Below are positions 18,762 through 26,804 of a stretch of DNA of 64,000 nucleotides, piece by piece (positions within the stretch are counted from its first letter, which is position 1; the number at the start of each line of letters is the position of its first letter). Below the pieces are notes generated by a model. It ran no database searches and was not told the DNA's origin. It saw only the letters and a list, made by a program, of their open reading frames with translations. The position numbers and the translations under genes were made by a program. This stretch comes from Basfia succiniciproducens (GTDB lineage Bacteria > Pseudomonadota > Gammaproteobacteria > Enterobacterales > Pasteurellaceae): the NCBI RefSeq assembly GCF_011455875.1, contig NZ_CP015031.1, forward strand, positions 248,001-312,000, in the 5' to 3' direction.

Positions 18762-18776
18762 TTGTGCATAAGCCTA
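18762..18776. promoter_or_regulatory. Candidate CdaR operator upstream of garD
   Basis: TTGTGCATAAGCCTA differs by one base from the motif at 12638-12652 between gudD and garL. It lies about 75 bp before the garD start, a normal activator distance. Functional role inferred. Confidence 0.4.
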
Positions 18777-18853
18777 ATAATATTTTATATACAAATGATA
18801 ATATTGGAGAAATTACAAATATTTATGATAAATAGGTGGACTTTATAGTTGAG

Positions 18854-18891
18854 TATATAGTTGCTATCAGTCAACAAATAGCAACTATATA
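18854..18891. repeat. Perfect 14-bp AT-rich inverted repeat between dctM and garD
   Basis: TATATAGTTGCTAT (18854-18867) and ATAGCAACTATATA (18878-18891) are exact complements around a 10-base loop. It lies 15 bp past the dctM stop on the minus strand. It may be a rho-independent terminator without a strong T run, or a protein-binding site. Confidence 0.6.
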
Positions 18892-18906
18892 AATAAGAAG
18901 GTGAAT

Positions 18907-20121
18907 TTATAACCCAAACAATCCCGGTAAAAATAACGATAATTGCGGGATATAGGTGACCATCAATAAGGTGATGACCAACACGGCAAAGAAAGGCAAC
19001 ATAGGTTTGATTAAATCTTGTAGTTTTACACCGGAAACGGAGCAGCCGACAAATAATGCGCTACCGACAGGCGGGGTACATAAACCGATACAGAGATTGA
19101 AAATCATCATAATGCCGAAATGGACGGGGTCCATCCCCAATTCTTTGACAATAGGTAAAAAGATAGGGGTAAAGATTAAGACGGCGGGGGTCATATCCAT
19201 AAAGATACCGATAACTAATAATAACATATTGATGATTAATAAAATCACAATCAGATTATCGGATACGCTGATTAATAACTCGTTAACCATATAAGGAATA
19301 TCGGCGTTAGTCATCGCCCAGGACATGGCGACGGAGACACCGATGAGGAACAGCACGATAGAGGTGGTGACAATGGCGTCCAAAATGATTTTCGGCAATT
19401 GAGTTAACTTAATTTCACGATAAATAATGACGGAAAGTATAAAGGTATAGACTACGGCAATGGCGGAGGCTTCGGTAGCGGTAAAGACGCCGCCTAAAAT
19501 CCCGCCCATGACGACCACCACCATTAATAGGCTTGGAACGGCATCTAAGGAATATTTAACCACTTCGGCAAAGGTCGGTTTATCCGATACCGGATAACGG
19601 CGTTTTCTTGCAATGATATAATTCATCGCCATAATCCCGAAGCCCATTAAAATACCGGGCACATAACCGGCCATAAAGAGGGTGGCAACGGAAATGCCGC
19701 CGGCAGTTAATGCATAGACAATCATGACATTGGAGGGCGGAATCAATAATCCGGAGATACAGGAAGAGACATTAATGGCGGCGGAATAAGCCGGGTCGTA
19801 GCCGGCTTTAGCCTGTAACGGCGCCATAGTACCGCCTACGGCGGCGGCAGCGGCTACGGCCGACCCGGAAATCGAGCCGAACATCATATTCGCCATCACA
19901 TTGGTATGCCCCAGGGAGCCGGGAATACGACCGACTAAAATTTGAGAGAAGTTAATTAACCGGGTGGCAATCCCGCCGCTATTCATCAGTGAGCCGGCGA
20001 GAATAAAAAACGGAATGGCAAGCAAGGAAAAACTGTCTAATCCGGTGGCGATTTTTTGTCCGGAGACAATTAAGGTGGTCTCAAAAGGTAACATGAATGC
20101 GGCGGCGGCCAAGGTAGCAAT
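18907..20121 (-). pseudogene. dctM: TRAP transporter large permease DctM, C-terminal part (gene split by IS)
   Basis: This open stretch holds about 400 residues of a DctM-type TRAP large permease: LLAIPFFILAGSLMNSGGIA, GSISGSAVAAAAAVGG, LIPPSNVMIVYALTAGG and GLCTPPVGSALFVGCSVSG are family blocks, with many membrane helices. The first helix and start codon lie across the IS element, at 21341-21444. Removing the IS and one copy of the ATC target duplication joins the halves in frame (…FSIGI-ATLAAAAFML…) to give about 438 residues, a normal length. A truncated product from an internal start is possible but would lack the first helix, so transport is probably lost. Confidence 0.9.
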
Positions 20122-20134
20122 CTGTAGTGGTCAA

Positions 20135-20920
20135 CTAATTTAACAGTCTCCGATAAGTTGTTTTTGCTAAAATCGGAGATAGACCTTGATTATAGCTATG
20201 TGGGCGAATGTGATTATAATACATCACATATTCTCTCACATCGTTTACAGCACTTTCAAAATCACTATAACCCCCTTTCAGCATCCATTCATATTTAAAA
20301 CTCCGAAACCAACGCTCCATCGGCGCATTGTCCCAACAGTTACCACGACGGCTCATACTTTGTGTAAGCCCATGTTTCTTAACTGAATCAGTAAAGATTT
20401 CACTGCCATAAATACTACCTTGGTCTGAATGGAACAACATTCGCTCCGTGCGTTCAATATTCAGCATCGCATGATTCAGTGCATCTTTAACCAGCTCACT
20501 ATCATGATAGCGACTTAGCTTCCAACCGACGACTTGACGATTTAATAAATTAATTACCACTGCTAAATAGCACCATATCCCATTGATTTTTATATAGGTC
20601 GTGTCACCACATAGCACGGTCGTTTGGCTATCAGGCGTAAATTCTCGACTTAGTATATTCTCAAAAACTTGACTGTTTCCTTTACTAGGATTGCGCCATT
20701 TTTGCGGTTGCTTACTAAATAATCCTTGCTTATTCATTAACTTACGAATTAAATACAACCCCACAAAAATACCTTTCTCTTTCAAATGCGATTGAATCGT
20801 TCGTTTGCCTGCTGAACTTCGGCTTGCATCAAAAATTGCCTTGATTTCAACGGCTAAAGCTGTGTGTTTCGCTGGCTTTTTGGCTGTGCGCAAATGGGCG
20901 TAGTAAGCACTTTCAGACAC
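20135..20920 (-). CDS. IS3-family transposase OrfB (DDE integrase domain)
   Basis: The catalytic half of the IS transposase. From a GTG at 20920 it gives 261 residues; the same frame stays open upstream into orfA (…ITTLKSRGINRLCELFSV), as expected if it is normally made by frameshifting from orfA. The N-terminal HTH_21-like region contains KRTIQSHLKEKGIFVG. The DDE residues are Asp in LCGDTTYIK, Asp in LFHSDQGSIYG and Glu in NCWDNAPMERWFRSFK. The C-terminal YNHIRPHSYNQGLSP is typical of rve_3. It appears intact and potentially active. Confidence 0.93.
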   Translation of the reverse strand: MSESAYYAHLRTAKKPAKHTALAVEIKAIFDASRSSAGKRTIQSHLKEKGIFVGLYLIRKLMNKQGLFSKQPQKWRNPSKGNSQVFENILSREFTPDSQTTVLCGDTTYIKINGIWCYLAVVINLLNRQVVGWKLSRYHDSELVKDALNHAMLNIERTERMLFHSDQGSIYGSEIFTDSVKKHGLTQSMSRRGNCWDNAPMERWFRSFKYEWMLKGGYSDFESAVNDVREYVMYYNHIRPHSYNQGLSPILAKTTYRRLLN

Positions 20921-20958
20921 GCTAAATAGCTCACATAACCGGTTGATTCCTCGCGATT

Positions 20959-21273
20959 TTAACGTCGTAATGACTTGGTATTTTTGTTTTCGAGTGACAT
21001 TAAAATCGCTGTAGCCTTTTTTAAAATGGCCTTATCTTCTTCAAGTTCTTTAATACGATTTTCAAGTTCTCGAATTCGTTGTTGTTCTGGGCTAATTGGC
21101 TTTGAACCAGCTAAAACGTAACCTTGTTGCTCCGCTTGAACTTGACTTATCCAGCGACGAAGTGCTGTTTCACCCACACCTAACTCTCGGCAAGCTTGAG
21201 AAACTGAATATCCTCGTTCAGTCACTAATTTTACTGCTTCAGCTTTATATTCTGCGCTAAATGTTCTTCTCAT
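20959..21273 (-). CDS. IS3-family transposase OrfA (helix-turn-helix protein)
   Basis: A 104-residue protein with an N-terminal HTH_Tnp_1 domain (RRTFSAEYKAEAVKLV…GYSVSQACRELGVGETALRRW) that recognises the terminal repeats. A C-terminal leucine-zipper-like coiled coil follows (IRELENRIKELEEDKAILKKA). The slippery heptamer at 21016-21022 lies at the LKK codons near its end, allowing -1 entry into the orfB frame. A ribosome site AGGAAA precedes the ATG at 21273. Confidence 0.93.
   Translation of the reverse strand: MRRTFSAEYKAEAVKLVTERGYSVSQACRELGVGETALRRWISQVQAEQQGYVLAGSKPISPEQQRIRELENRIKELEEDKAILKKATAILMSLENKNTKSLRR
21016..21022 (-). other. Programmed -1 frameshift heptamer A-AAA-AAG of the IS
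   Basis: On the minus strand ATT TTA AAA AAG in orfA contains A-AAA-AAG. A -1 slip there gives …ILKKGYSDFNVTRKQKYQV and continues without a stop into OrfB. This is the standard way IS3 elements make the OrfAB transposase. Confidence 0.8.
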
Positions 21274-21340
21274 AATATTTCCTCATTTGTGATGTTATTT
21301 TATCACTTATTGAGGACTGCGGAATTAGTCTACCACTACA

Positions 21341-21444
21341 ATCCCGATAGAAAAAGAAATCGGCACGCCCACAAACACCAATACAAAGAAAGAGAAAAAC
21401 ATCACGGCGGGAACAAACCATTCCCAAGATAATAACGCATCCAT
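21341..21444 (-). pseudogene. dctM: TRAP transporter large permease DctM, N-terminal 35 codons (gene split by IS)
   Basis: From the ATG at 21444 the frame encodes about 35 residues (start MDALLSWEWFVPAVMFF) with one membrane helix. It then runs into the IS left end and stops a few codons later (…IVVVD). The start overlaps the dctQ stop as TGATG, indicating translational coupling in the original operon. The rest of the gene lies at 18907-20121. Confidence 0.88.
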
Positions 21445-21935
21445 CAGTCATACTCCTTTAAGGAATGAAGATTATCAATGAAGAACAAGATGCTGTAAAA
21501 CAGCATCAACAAGCCGCTTAAAGGCAGGGCGAGATAAATATAGGCCATGGGAATCTGCATGGAAGGAGAAAGCTGGCCGGAGGCATAGACGTTAGAAATT
21601 AAGGTGAGTCCGCCGAAAATCATCACACCGAGAGAAAAGCCCATAATACAGAAGTTAATAAAGAGGTGACTGAAGGCTTTGTTGCGCGGGGTTAAATTAT
21701 GGGTAAATAAATCAATAGAAAGGTGTTTTTGTAGCCCGACGGTATAAGCGGCGCCTAACAAGCCGACCCAAATCATACTGAAGCGGGCGATTTCATCGGT
21801 AATGGTGCTGGGTATTTGCAGGACGTAACGACTGAACACCTGCCAGGTTACACAGATAACTAACAGGACCATTACAATAATGGAAAAGGTTGAAATAAAG
21901 ACATCAACAGGTTTTTTGAGTTTCTCGAATCGCAT
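21444..21935 (-). CDS. dctQ: TRAP transporter small permease DctQ
   Basis: A 163-residue inner-membrane protein with four hydrophobic segments; it partners DctM in the TRAP translocator. The family block ARFSMIWVGLLGAAYTVGLQKHLSIDL fits DctQ (quoted in part as WVGLLGAAYTVG). The start at 21935 (MRFEKLKKPVDVF) is chosen because GGAG lies 8 bases before it and the extended frame from 21986 adds an atypical leader. It lies between dctP and the disrupted dctM, overlapping the latter by one base. With DctM broken, it probably has no function here. Confidence 0.9.
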   Translation of the reverse strand: MRFEKLKKPVDVFISTFSIIVMVLLVICVTWQVFSRYVLQIPSTITDEIARFSMIWVGLLGAAYTVGLQKHLSIDLFTHNLTPRNKAFSHLFINFCIMGFSLGVMIFGGLTLISNVYASGQLSPSMQIPMAYIYLALPLSGLLMLFYSILFFIDNLHSLKEYD

Positions 21936-22040
21936 AGCGTAGCTCCAAAATCTAGGAATGGGGAGTCGGCATAAAAAATAGTCCAAATCATCCGCACTTT
22001 TAGCGTATCAAATTTTTTGTAAAATCAATTTAAGACAAAA

Positions 22041-22066
22041 ATCCCCTTATTATGGATAAGGGGAAT
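22041..22066 (-). terminator. Hairpin with T tract between dctP and dctQ
   Basis: On the minus strand ATTCCCCTTAT and ATAAGGGGAT pair around a 5-base loop, followed by TTTTTG. It lies 7 bp after the dctP stop. Such hairpins often lower permease expression relative to the binding protein. Confidence 0.7.
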
Positions 22067-22072
22067 ATTTAT

Positions 22073-23059
22073 CTATTTAGCTTCCGCTTCAATATCTGCA
22101 ATGATTTGTGAGAATACAGGATTTTGTTTAAAGTCATTGTAAAGTGGGATTAAGGCATCGCGGAACGGCTGTTTATCGACTTGAATGAAGGTGGTGCCGA
22201 TTTTCTCCGCTTCCCGGCGGGAGTGAACGGTTTCCTCATCCCATAATTTTTGTTGATAAATTTCAGACTCTTTTGCCGCATCTAACAGAATTTTTTGCTG
22301 ATTTTCATCTAATTTATTCCAAACCTTGTTAGCGATGACGAGATAATCAGGCATGCTAGTGTGTTGATCTTCAGTAAAATATTTTGCCACTTCCACATGG
22401 CGGGTAGAAGTATAAGAAGGAATATTGTTTTCCGCACCGTCAATCACGCCTTGCTGAAGTGCGGTATAAACTTCACCTAGCGGAACGGGAACAGGCGAAC
22501 CGCCTAGTAATTCAATAATGCGATTGGTGGTCGGGGTAGAAATAACGCGGATTTTCATACCTTTTAAATCTGCGGGTGAATAAATCGGTTTTTTCGTATA
22601 GAAATTACGGGAACCGCCTACATAGGAAGAAAGTACCGTAAATCCGCTGTTTTTGGTTTTATCCGTAATGCTTTTACCCGCTGAACCGTATAAAACCTTC
22701 TTAAAATGTTCATCGTTATTAAATAAATACGGGCAAGTAAAAACGGCCATTTCTTTCACAAAAGGTTCTAATTCGCTGGAATTTGCTTTAGTCATATCCA
22801 AGGCATCGTTTTGCAGTAATTCAATGGTTTCTCTGGCATCCCCCATTTGTCTGTTGGGGTAAATGCGGAGAATCAATTCACCGTTGGATTTTTCTTTCAC
22901 TTCTTTTGCCATATAATCCAGCGCTTTATGAATAACGTGCGATTGTTCCAGATTGTGGGCAAGTTTCAATGTGACTTTAGCTGCTATTGCATTTGTTGAA
23001 ACCGCACACAAAGGAAGGGCAATAGAGAGGCTAGAGAGAATAAATGTTTTTAATTTCAT
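22073..23059 (-). CDS. dctP: TRAP transporter periplasmic solute-binding protein DctP
   Basis: A 328-residue periplasmic receptor for an organic acid. The signal peptide is MKLKTFILSSLSIALPLCAVSTNAIAA, with cleavage near AIAA (quoted in pieces: LSIALPLCAV, NAIAA). The mature protein has DctP blocks: LAHNLEQSHVIHKAL, RIYPNRQMGDARETIELLQ, LKGMKIRVISTPTTNRIIELLGGSPVPVPLGEVYTALQQGVIDGAENN. The Arg in KIRV is the usual carboxylate-binding residue. The closest subgroup by eye is the sugar-acid binders rather than SiaP. Its position just upstream of garD suggests galactarate or a uronate as ligand; this is inference. Confidence 0.92.
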   Translation of the reverse strand: MKLKTFILSSLSIALPLCAVSTNAIAAKVTLKLAHNLEQSHVIHKALDYMAKEVKEKSNGELILRIYPNRQMGDARETIELLQNDALDMTKANSSELEPFVKEMAVFTCPYLFNNDEHFKKVLYGSAGKSITDKTKNSGFTVLSSYVGGSRNFYTKKPIYSPADLKGMKIRVISTPTTNRIIELLGGSPVPVPLGEVYTALQQGVIDGAENNIPSYTSTRHVEVAKYFTEDQHTSMPDYLVIANKVWNKLDENQQKILLDAAKESEIYQQKLWDEETVHSRREAEKIGTTFIQVDKQPFRDALIPLYNDFKQNPVFSQIIADIEAEAK

Positions 23060-23173
23060 TGTGAGATCTCCATGTGAGGATTGGACGGGCTAATCTAATT
23101 ATTGCTATCAGTTATACTGAATGACCGGATTCTATCACTATGAATTTAATTTTCTTGGGTGTTGTTTTAAAAT

Positions 23174-23189
23174 TGTGATCAAGTTAACA
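23174..23189. promoter_or_regulatory. Candidate CRP site upstream of dctP
   Basis: TGTGATCAAGTTAACA matches TGTGA-N6-TCACA at 8 of 10 half-site positions. It lies about 115 bp before the dctP start and 165 bp before divergent rpsO; dctP is the likelier target. Confidence 0.4.
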
Positions 23190-23353
23190 AAATAAATAAA
23201 ACATTATTTTAATTTTATATTATTGGTGTTTATCGAAAGGCAAATATTTATTTGCTTTTTTTTATCTAATCGTTACAATACAACTTCCTTGTCGTAGCTG
23301 AATTAGAGATCGGCAAACGATGTACTATTAACTTACTTTTTAGGAGTAATAAA

Positions 23354-23623
23354 ATGTCTCTAAGCGTAGAAAAAAAAGCTGCAATCGTAGCTGAATTCGG
23401 TCGTGATGCAAAAGATACTGGTTCATCAGAAGTTCAAATCGCATTATTGACAGCACAAATCAACCACTTACAAGCTCACTTTGCAGAGCACAAAAAAGAC
23501 CATCACGGTCGTCGTGGTTTATTACGTATGGTTTCTCGTCGTCGTAAATTATTGGACTACTTAAAACGTACAGATTTAGCCAAATATTCTGAAACAATCG
23601 CTCGTTTAGGTTTACGTCGCTAA
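23354..23623 (+). CDS. rpsO: 30S ribosomal protein S15
   Basis: An 89-residue primary rRNA-binding protein of the small subunit platform; it binds the 16S central domain. The sequence is the standard S15: [46 protein letters not shown] and the C-terminal [26 protein letters not shown] leader gives a good ribosome site. A terminator follows directly, so it is monocistronic. Codon use is biased, as for highly expressed genes. Confidence 0.98.
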   Translation: MSLSVEKKAAIVAEFGRDAKDTGSSEVQIALLTAQINHLQAHFAEHKKDHHGRRGLLRMVSRRRKLLDYLKRTDLAKYSETIARLGLRR

Positions 23624-23643
23624 TTTTTTAAAATTATTTTTGA

Positions 23644-23668
23644 AGCCCTCGTTATTGAGGGTTTTTTT
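23644..23668 (+). terminator. Terminator of rpsO
   Basis: AGCCCTC and GAGGGT form the stem around GTTATT, then seven T residues, 20 bp after the stop. Confidence 0.9.
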
Positions 23669-23754
23669 ATAGGTTTTTAACCGCGAATCCAGGGTTTTAA
23701 ATGTTTTAAAATTAATCAATTAAATGATTTTTTTGCTTTTTCCTTTAATCATGC

Positions 23755-23783
23755 TTGACAGTGTATAGCGAAACCAGTATTAT
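23755..23783 (+). promoter_or_regulatory. Promoter of tRNA-Ser
   Basis: TTGACA (23755-23760) and TATTAT (23778-23783) with 17-bp spacing, 18 bases before the tRNA 5' end. Confidence 0.85.
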
Positions 23784-23801
23784 TCACCACGCTTAAATCA
23801 C

Positions 23802-23891
23802 GGAGGAATGGTCGAGTGGTTGAAGGCACCGGTCTTGAAAACCGGCGAGGGTTTGCGCCCTCCCTGAGTTCGAATCTCAGTTCCTCCGCCA
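23802..23891 (+). tRNA. tRNA-Ser (anticodon TGA)
   Basis: A 90-nt class II tRNA with an encoded CCA. The acceptor GGAGGAA pairs with TTCCTCC, the anticodon arm CCGGTCTTGAAAACCGG has TGA at the anticodon position, and a long variable arm (GAGGGTTTGCGCCCTC) and GTTCGAATC T-arm are present. Confidence 0.97.
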
Positions 23892-23901
23892 TCCAATTCA
23901 G

Positions 23902-23935
23902 AAAAGCCGTTATTCGAAAGAATAACGGCTTTTTG
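23902..23935 (+). terminator. Terminator after tRNA-Ser
   Basis: AAAAGCCGTTATT and AATAACGGCTTTT form a long perfect stem with a CGAAAG loop, followed by T residues. Confidence 0.92.
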
Positions 23936-23981
23936 CTTTTTGACTGCAGGTAATTAGTTATTTTCTTGATTAAGATTGGGA

Positions 23982-24004
23982 TCTGTTTATAAAAGATAAA
24001 CAGA
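23982..24004. repeat. Short palindromic repeat TCTGTTTAT-AAAAG-ATAAACAGA (copy 1)
   Basis: A perfect 9-bp inverted repeat with an AAAAG spacer, 15 bp past the priC stop. Near-identical palindromes lie at 52856-52878 and 57740-57764. The half-site also occurs at the edge of the MITE-like repeat near 2707-2719. Confidence 0.75.
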
Positions 24005-24019
24005 CCCTAAAATCCGGCG

Positions 24020-24580
24020 TTAATTTTCTTTGAAAGATAAATATTCCTCTAATACTTCAATTGCTTCCAAACAGCGTTTTCGCCGCGGCAAAGTGATGTC
24101 GATTTGGTGCTGATAGCCCGCTTTCTGTTGTTCGTTATGTGCGGTGTTCCGTTTGTCTTCCAATTCATTAATCTTTTCGTTTAAGGCTTGTAATGCCTCA
24201 TAATAACGAACTAACCGTTCTCTCGGCGGGAGCTGATTTAGTTCATGTTTGAGCTTTTCCCGTTGCGAAGGGATTTTTGCCGTCGGTGCCGTTTTTCTAC
24301 CGTTATGTTGATTAATTGCATCGGAAAGTGCGGTACATTGCGCGAGAAGTTTTTCGCTGAAAAATTGAATTTGCGGAATTTCGGTTTCCTTTAATCCTGC
24401 AATTTGCGCCAGAGTATGTTGAATTTGATCAAAATAAAATTGCCCGGATTCGAAATCTTCACTGAATAAAGTGCGGTCAAATTTTGCGTAGATTTTTTTA
24501 TCGGAAAAAGCGGCAAATTGCAGCGTAAGTTGTTGAACTTTAGTTTGTAACTGCTCAATAAGTGCGGTCAAATTCTTCAT
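24020..24580 (-). CDS. priC: Primosomal replication protein PriC (N'')
   Basis: PriC helps reload DnaB at stalled forks through the PriC-Rep route. The 186-residue, helix-rich protein shows the family features KFDRTLF (residues about 34-40), the heptad-like central helices, and a basic C-terminus LPRRKRCLEAIEVLEEYL. No other domain is apparent. It carries three Hin uptake signals within the gene (about 24327, 24470 and 24563), unusually dense for its size. It is a single gene, co-directional with the upstream antiporter gene but separated by a terminator. Confidence 0.85.
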   Translation of the reverse strand: MKNLTALIEQLQTKVQQLTLQFAAFSDKKIYAKFDRTLFSEDFESGQFYFDQIQHTLAQIAGLKETEIPQIQFFSEKLLAQCTALSDAINQHNGRKTAPTAKIPSQREKLKHELNQLPPRERLVRYYEALQALNEKINELEDKRNTAHNEQQKAGYQHQIDITLPRRKRCLEAIEVLEEYLSFKEN

Positions 24581-24597
24581 AATTTCAGCCTAAAAAG

Positions 24598-24628
24598 AAA
24601 TCTCCCCTAATTTTATTAGGGGAGATTT
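24598..24628 (-). terminator. Terminator after the NhaC/YuiF-type antiporter gene
   Basis: AAATCTCCCCTAA and TTAGGGGAGATTT form a perfect 13-bp stem with a 5-base loop, 6 bp past the antiporter stop on the minus strand, with a T-rich tail. Confidence 0.9.
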
Positions 24629-24634
24629 TATAGA

Positions 24635-25990
24635 TTAAAGAGTCATTGCGGCAAACCAACCAAACACTAATAACGGGATATTAAAGTGAAGGAAAGTCGG
24701 TACTACGGAATCCCAAATATGATCATGTCGTCCGTCCATATTTAAACCGGAAGTCGGCCCCAGTGTAGAATCCGATGCAGGCGAACCGGCGTCGCCTAAT
24801 GCGGCGGCAACCCCGACGATGGCAACGGTGGCAAGCGGCGAGAAGCCTAAAGTAAGGCAAAGCGGTACATAAATAGAAGTGATAATAGGTACGGTAGAAA
24901 ATGATGAACCGATCCCCATGGTGATAAATAAACCGATAACCAACATTAAGAAAGCTGCAATACCTTTGTTATCTGCGCCGACAGATTGACTGAAACTATT
25001 AACAAGTTCGGTAACACCGCCCGTTGAATTAATTACATTAGCAAAACCGGAAGCGGCGATCATCACAAAACCAATCATTGCCATCAGGCGCAGGCCTTGC
25101 TGGAATATATCGTTGCTTTCTTTTAATTTGAAAATACCGCAGACTGCAAAAATAATCAGCCCGGCTAAACCGCCGATAATAGTTGAGCTGGTGAAAAGCT
25201 GTAAACCGAATGTGACTAAAACGGCAACTATGCTTGCCATTACATGGAACGGCTTAATATTAGCAATGTGTTGTTCAATTTCGGCGGTAGTCGGTTCGGC
25301 GATTTTGACGATATATTCTCTCGGTTTGCGGTAACTGATGAAAATAGCCGTGCATAAGCCCAAAATCATTCCTAAAACCGGAATAGACATTGCCATAGAA
25401 ACTTGAGCGACGGAGGTTTGTAATCCTAAAGCGGCGCCCACTTCATTAATATTTTTTACTAAAATACTTTCAATAAAGATTTTACCGAAACCCACCGGTA
25501 ATAGCATATAAGTTGCGGTTAAACCGAAGGTTAACACGCAGGCTACGGCGCGGCGATCTAATTTTAATTTATTGAAAATGCTTAATAACGGCGGCACAAC
25601 GATAGGAATAAAGGCGATATGAACCGGTAATAAGTTTTGTGACGAAATAGAGAAAGCAACCAGCACGGCAAGAATAAAATATTTAAAACCGGCTATGGAA
25701 CTGCCGGTCGGACGATTACCGAGGCGTTTGATGACTTTATAAGCCAGCAAATCCGTAATGCCGGATTTTGAAATCGCCACGGCAAAAGCGCCTAAGATGG
25801 CGTAATTCATTGCAACTTCCGCCCCACCGCCTAAACCGCCGGTAAAAGTTTCAATGGTTTTAGTGATGCCTAAACCGCCTACCAATCCCGCCGTGAGTGC
25901 GGAAATAACTAAGGCGATGACGACATTGATTCTTAGCAGGCTCAATATGAGCAAAACCAGAATAGAAATGACCACTTCGTTGGTTAGCAT
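24635..25990 (-). CDS. Na+/H+ antiporter or amino-acid permease of the NhaC/YuiF family
   Basis: A 451-residue inner-membrane protein with about eleven hydrophobic segments. Typical blocks are LGGGAEVAMNYAILGAFAVA, SSQNLLPVHIAFIPIVVPPLL, GIGSSFSTVPIITSIYVPLC and ALGDAGSPASDSTLGPTSGLN, the last being diagnostic of the NhaC-like/YuiF group found in H. influenzae. Annotation varies between sodium/proton antiporter and putative histidine transporter; the sequence does not settle which. It is flanked by terminators on both sides, so it is probably monocistronic. Confidence 0.82.
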   Translation of the reverse strand: MLTNEVVISILVLLILSLLRINVVIALVISALTAGLVGGLGITKTIETFTGGLGGGAEVAMNYAILGAFAVAISKSGITDLLAYKVIKRLGNRPTGSSIAGFKYFILAVLVAFSISSQNLLPVHIAFIPIVVPPLLSIFNKLKLDRRAVACVLTFGLTATYMLLPVGFGKIFIESILVKNINEVGAALGLQTSVAQVSMAMSIPVLGMILGLCTAIFISYRKPREYIVKIAEPTTAEIEQHIANIKPFHVMASIVAVLVTFGLQLFTSSTIIGGLAGLIIFAVCGIFKLKESNDIFQQGLRLMAMIGFVMIAASGFANVINSTGGVTELVNSFSQSVGADNKGIAAFLMLVIGLFITMGIGSSFSTVPIITSIYVPLCLTLGFSPLATVAIVGVAAALGDAGSPASDSTLGPTSGLNMDGRHDHIWDSVVPTFLHFNIPLLVFGWFAAMTL

Positions 25991-26030
25991 AATGTTTCCT
26001 TAGATTTAAGATAAAAAATTTATTATTTTT

Positions 26031-26068
26031 ACCGCACTTTATACAAAATGATAAAAGCAAAGTGCGGT
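26031..26068 (-). terminator. Uptake-signal pair forming a terminator after rnt
   Basis: ACCGCACTTT (26031-26040) and AAAGTGCGGT (26059-26068) form a perfect 10-bp stem, just past the rnt stop on the minus strand. Confidence 0.7.
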
Positions 26069-26077
26069 CGGTTTTCG

Positions 26078-26749
26078 CTAGTTTTCAGCAATGTGGGGGA
26101 AACCGCCTAATGCTTTAAGGTGATTGACCATATAGCAAAACAATTCCGCCGTCCGTTCCGTATCGTATAAAGCGGAATGGGCTTGTTTTCCGTCAAAGGC
26201 AATGTGTGCCGCCTGACAGGCTTTTACCAGCACCGTTTGCCCGAACATTAACCCGCTTAAACTGGCGGTATCGAAACTGCTGAAAGGGTGAAACGGATTA
26301 CGTTTGATTTTAGTGCGATCAGCCGCCGCCATTACAAAGCTCTGATCAAATGTTGCATTATGCGCCACGATAATCGAGCGTTGGCAACCGGCATTTTTTT
26401 GCCCTTTTCGTACCATTTGAAATAAGCCGGTGATAGCTTCCGATTCGGGAACCGCACCGCGTAACGGATTATCGATATCAATACCGTTAAATTTAATGGA
26501 TTCGGGATTAATATTGGCGCCTTCAAAGGGTTTAATATGAAAATGGCATTTCTGATCCGGTACTAAAAGCCCGTTTTCATCCATTTTTAGCGTAATCGCC
26601 GCGAGCTCAAGTAATGCGTCGGTTTTGGCATTAAAGCCGGCGGTTTCAACGTCGATAATAACGGGATAATAACCGCGGAAACGGTTTTTTAACAGATTAT
26701 AATCAATTTTTTCCGTTGTCTCCGTTTCGTTTTGTGTTTCAGTTACCAT
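26078..26749 (-). CDS. rnt: Ribonuclease T
   Basis: DEDDh-family 3'-5' exoribonuclease that trims tRNA ends and finishes 5S and 23S rRNA. The 223 residues match the family. Active-site motifs are visible: IIDVETAGF (Asp, Glu), [12 protein letters not shown] (Asp) and [16 protein letters not shown] (His, Asp). It is downstream of gloA on the same strand, as in H. influenzae and enterobacteria, with a hairpin between. Cytoplasmic homodimer. Confidence 0.96.
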   Translation of the reverse strand: MVTETQNETETTEKIDYNLLKNRFRGYYPVIIDVETAGFNAKTDALLELAAITLKMDENGLLVPDQKCHFHIKPFEGANINPESIKFNGIDIDNPLRGAVPESEAITGLFQMVRKGQKNAGCQRSIIVAHNATFDQSFVMAAADRTKIKRNPFHPFSSFDTASLSGLMFGQTVLVKACQAAHIAFDGKQAHSALYDTERTAELFCYMVNHLKALGGFPHIAEN

Positions 26750-26766
26750 ATTAACCTTTTAAAAAA

Positions 26767-26790
26767 CTCAGCAAGCATTAACCTGCTGAG
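26767..26790 (-). terminator. Terminator between gloA and rnt
   Basis: On the minus strand CTCAGCA and TGCTGAG pair around a 10-base loop and are followed by TTTTTT. It may be partial, letting some gloA transcripts reach rnt. Confidence 0.8.
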
Positions 26791-26804
26791 CGCATAAGTA
26801 AAAA

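Larger units (their letters stand above)
20122..21340 (-). mobile_element. IS3-family insertion sequence, 1219 bp, intact
   Basis: The ends are imperfect inverted repeats: TGTAGTGGTCAACTAATTT at 20122 and, on the other strand, TGTAGTGGTAGACTAATTC ending at 21340. A 3-bp target duplication, ATC, flanks it (20119-20121 and 21341-21343). It encodes orfA and orfB with an A-AAA-AAG slip site, the usual IS3-family design. Inserted in dctM on the minus strand. Being complete, with matching direct repeats, it looks recent. Confidence 0.95.

Noticed and set aside
21257-21451. 64-residue frame MTDGCVIILG… at the IS/dctM junction
   Set aside because: It is an out-of-frame reading of the dctM 5' end running into the IS; the dctM frame starting at 21444 is the real one.
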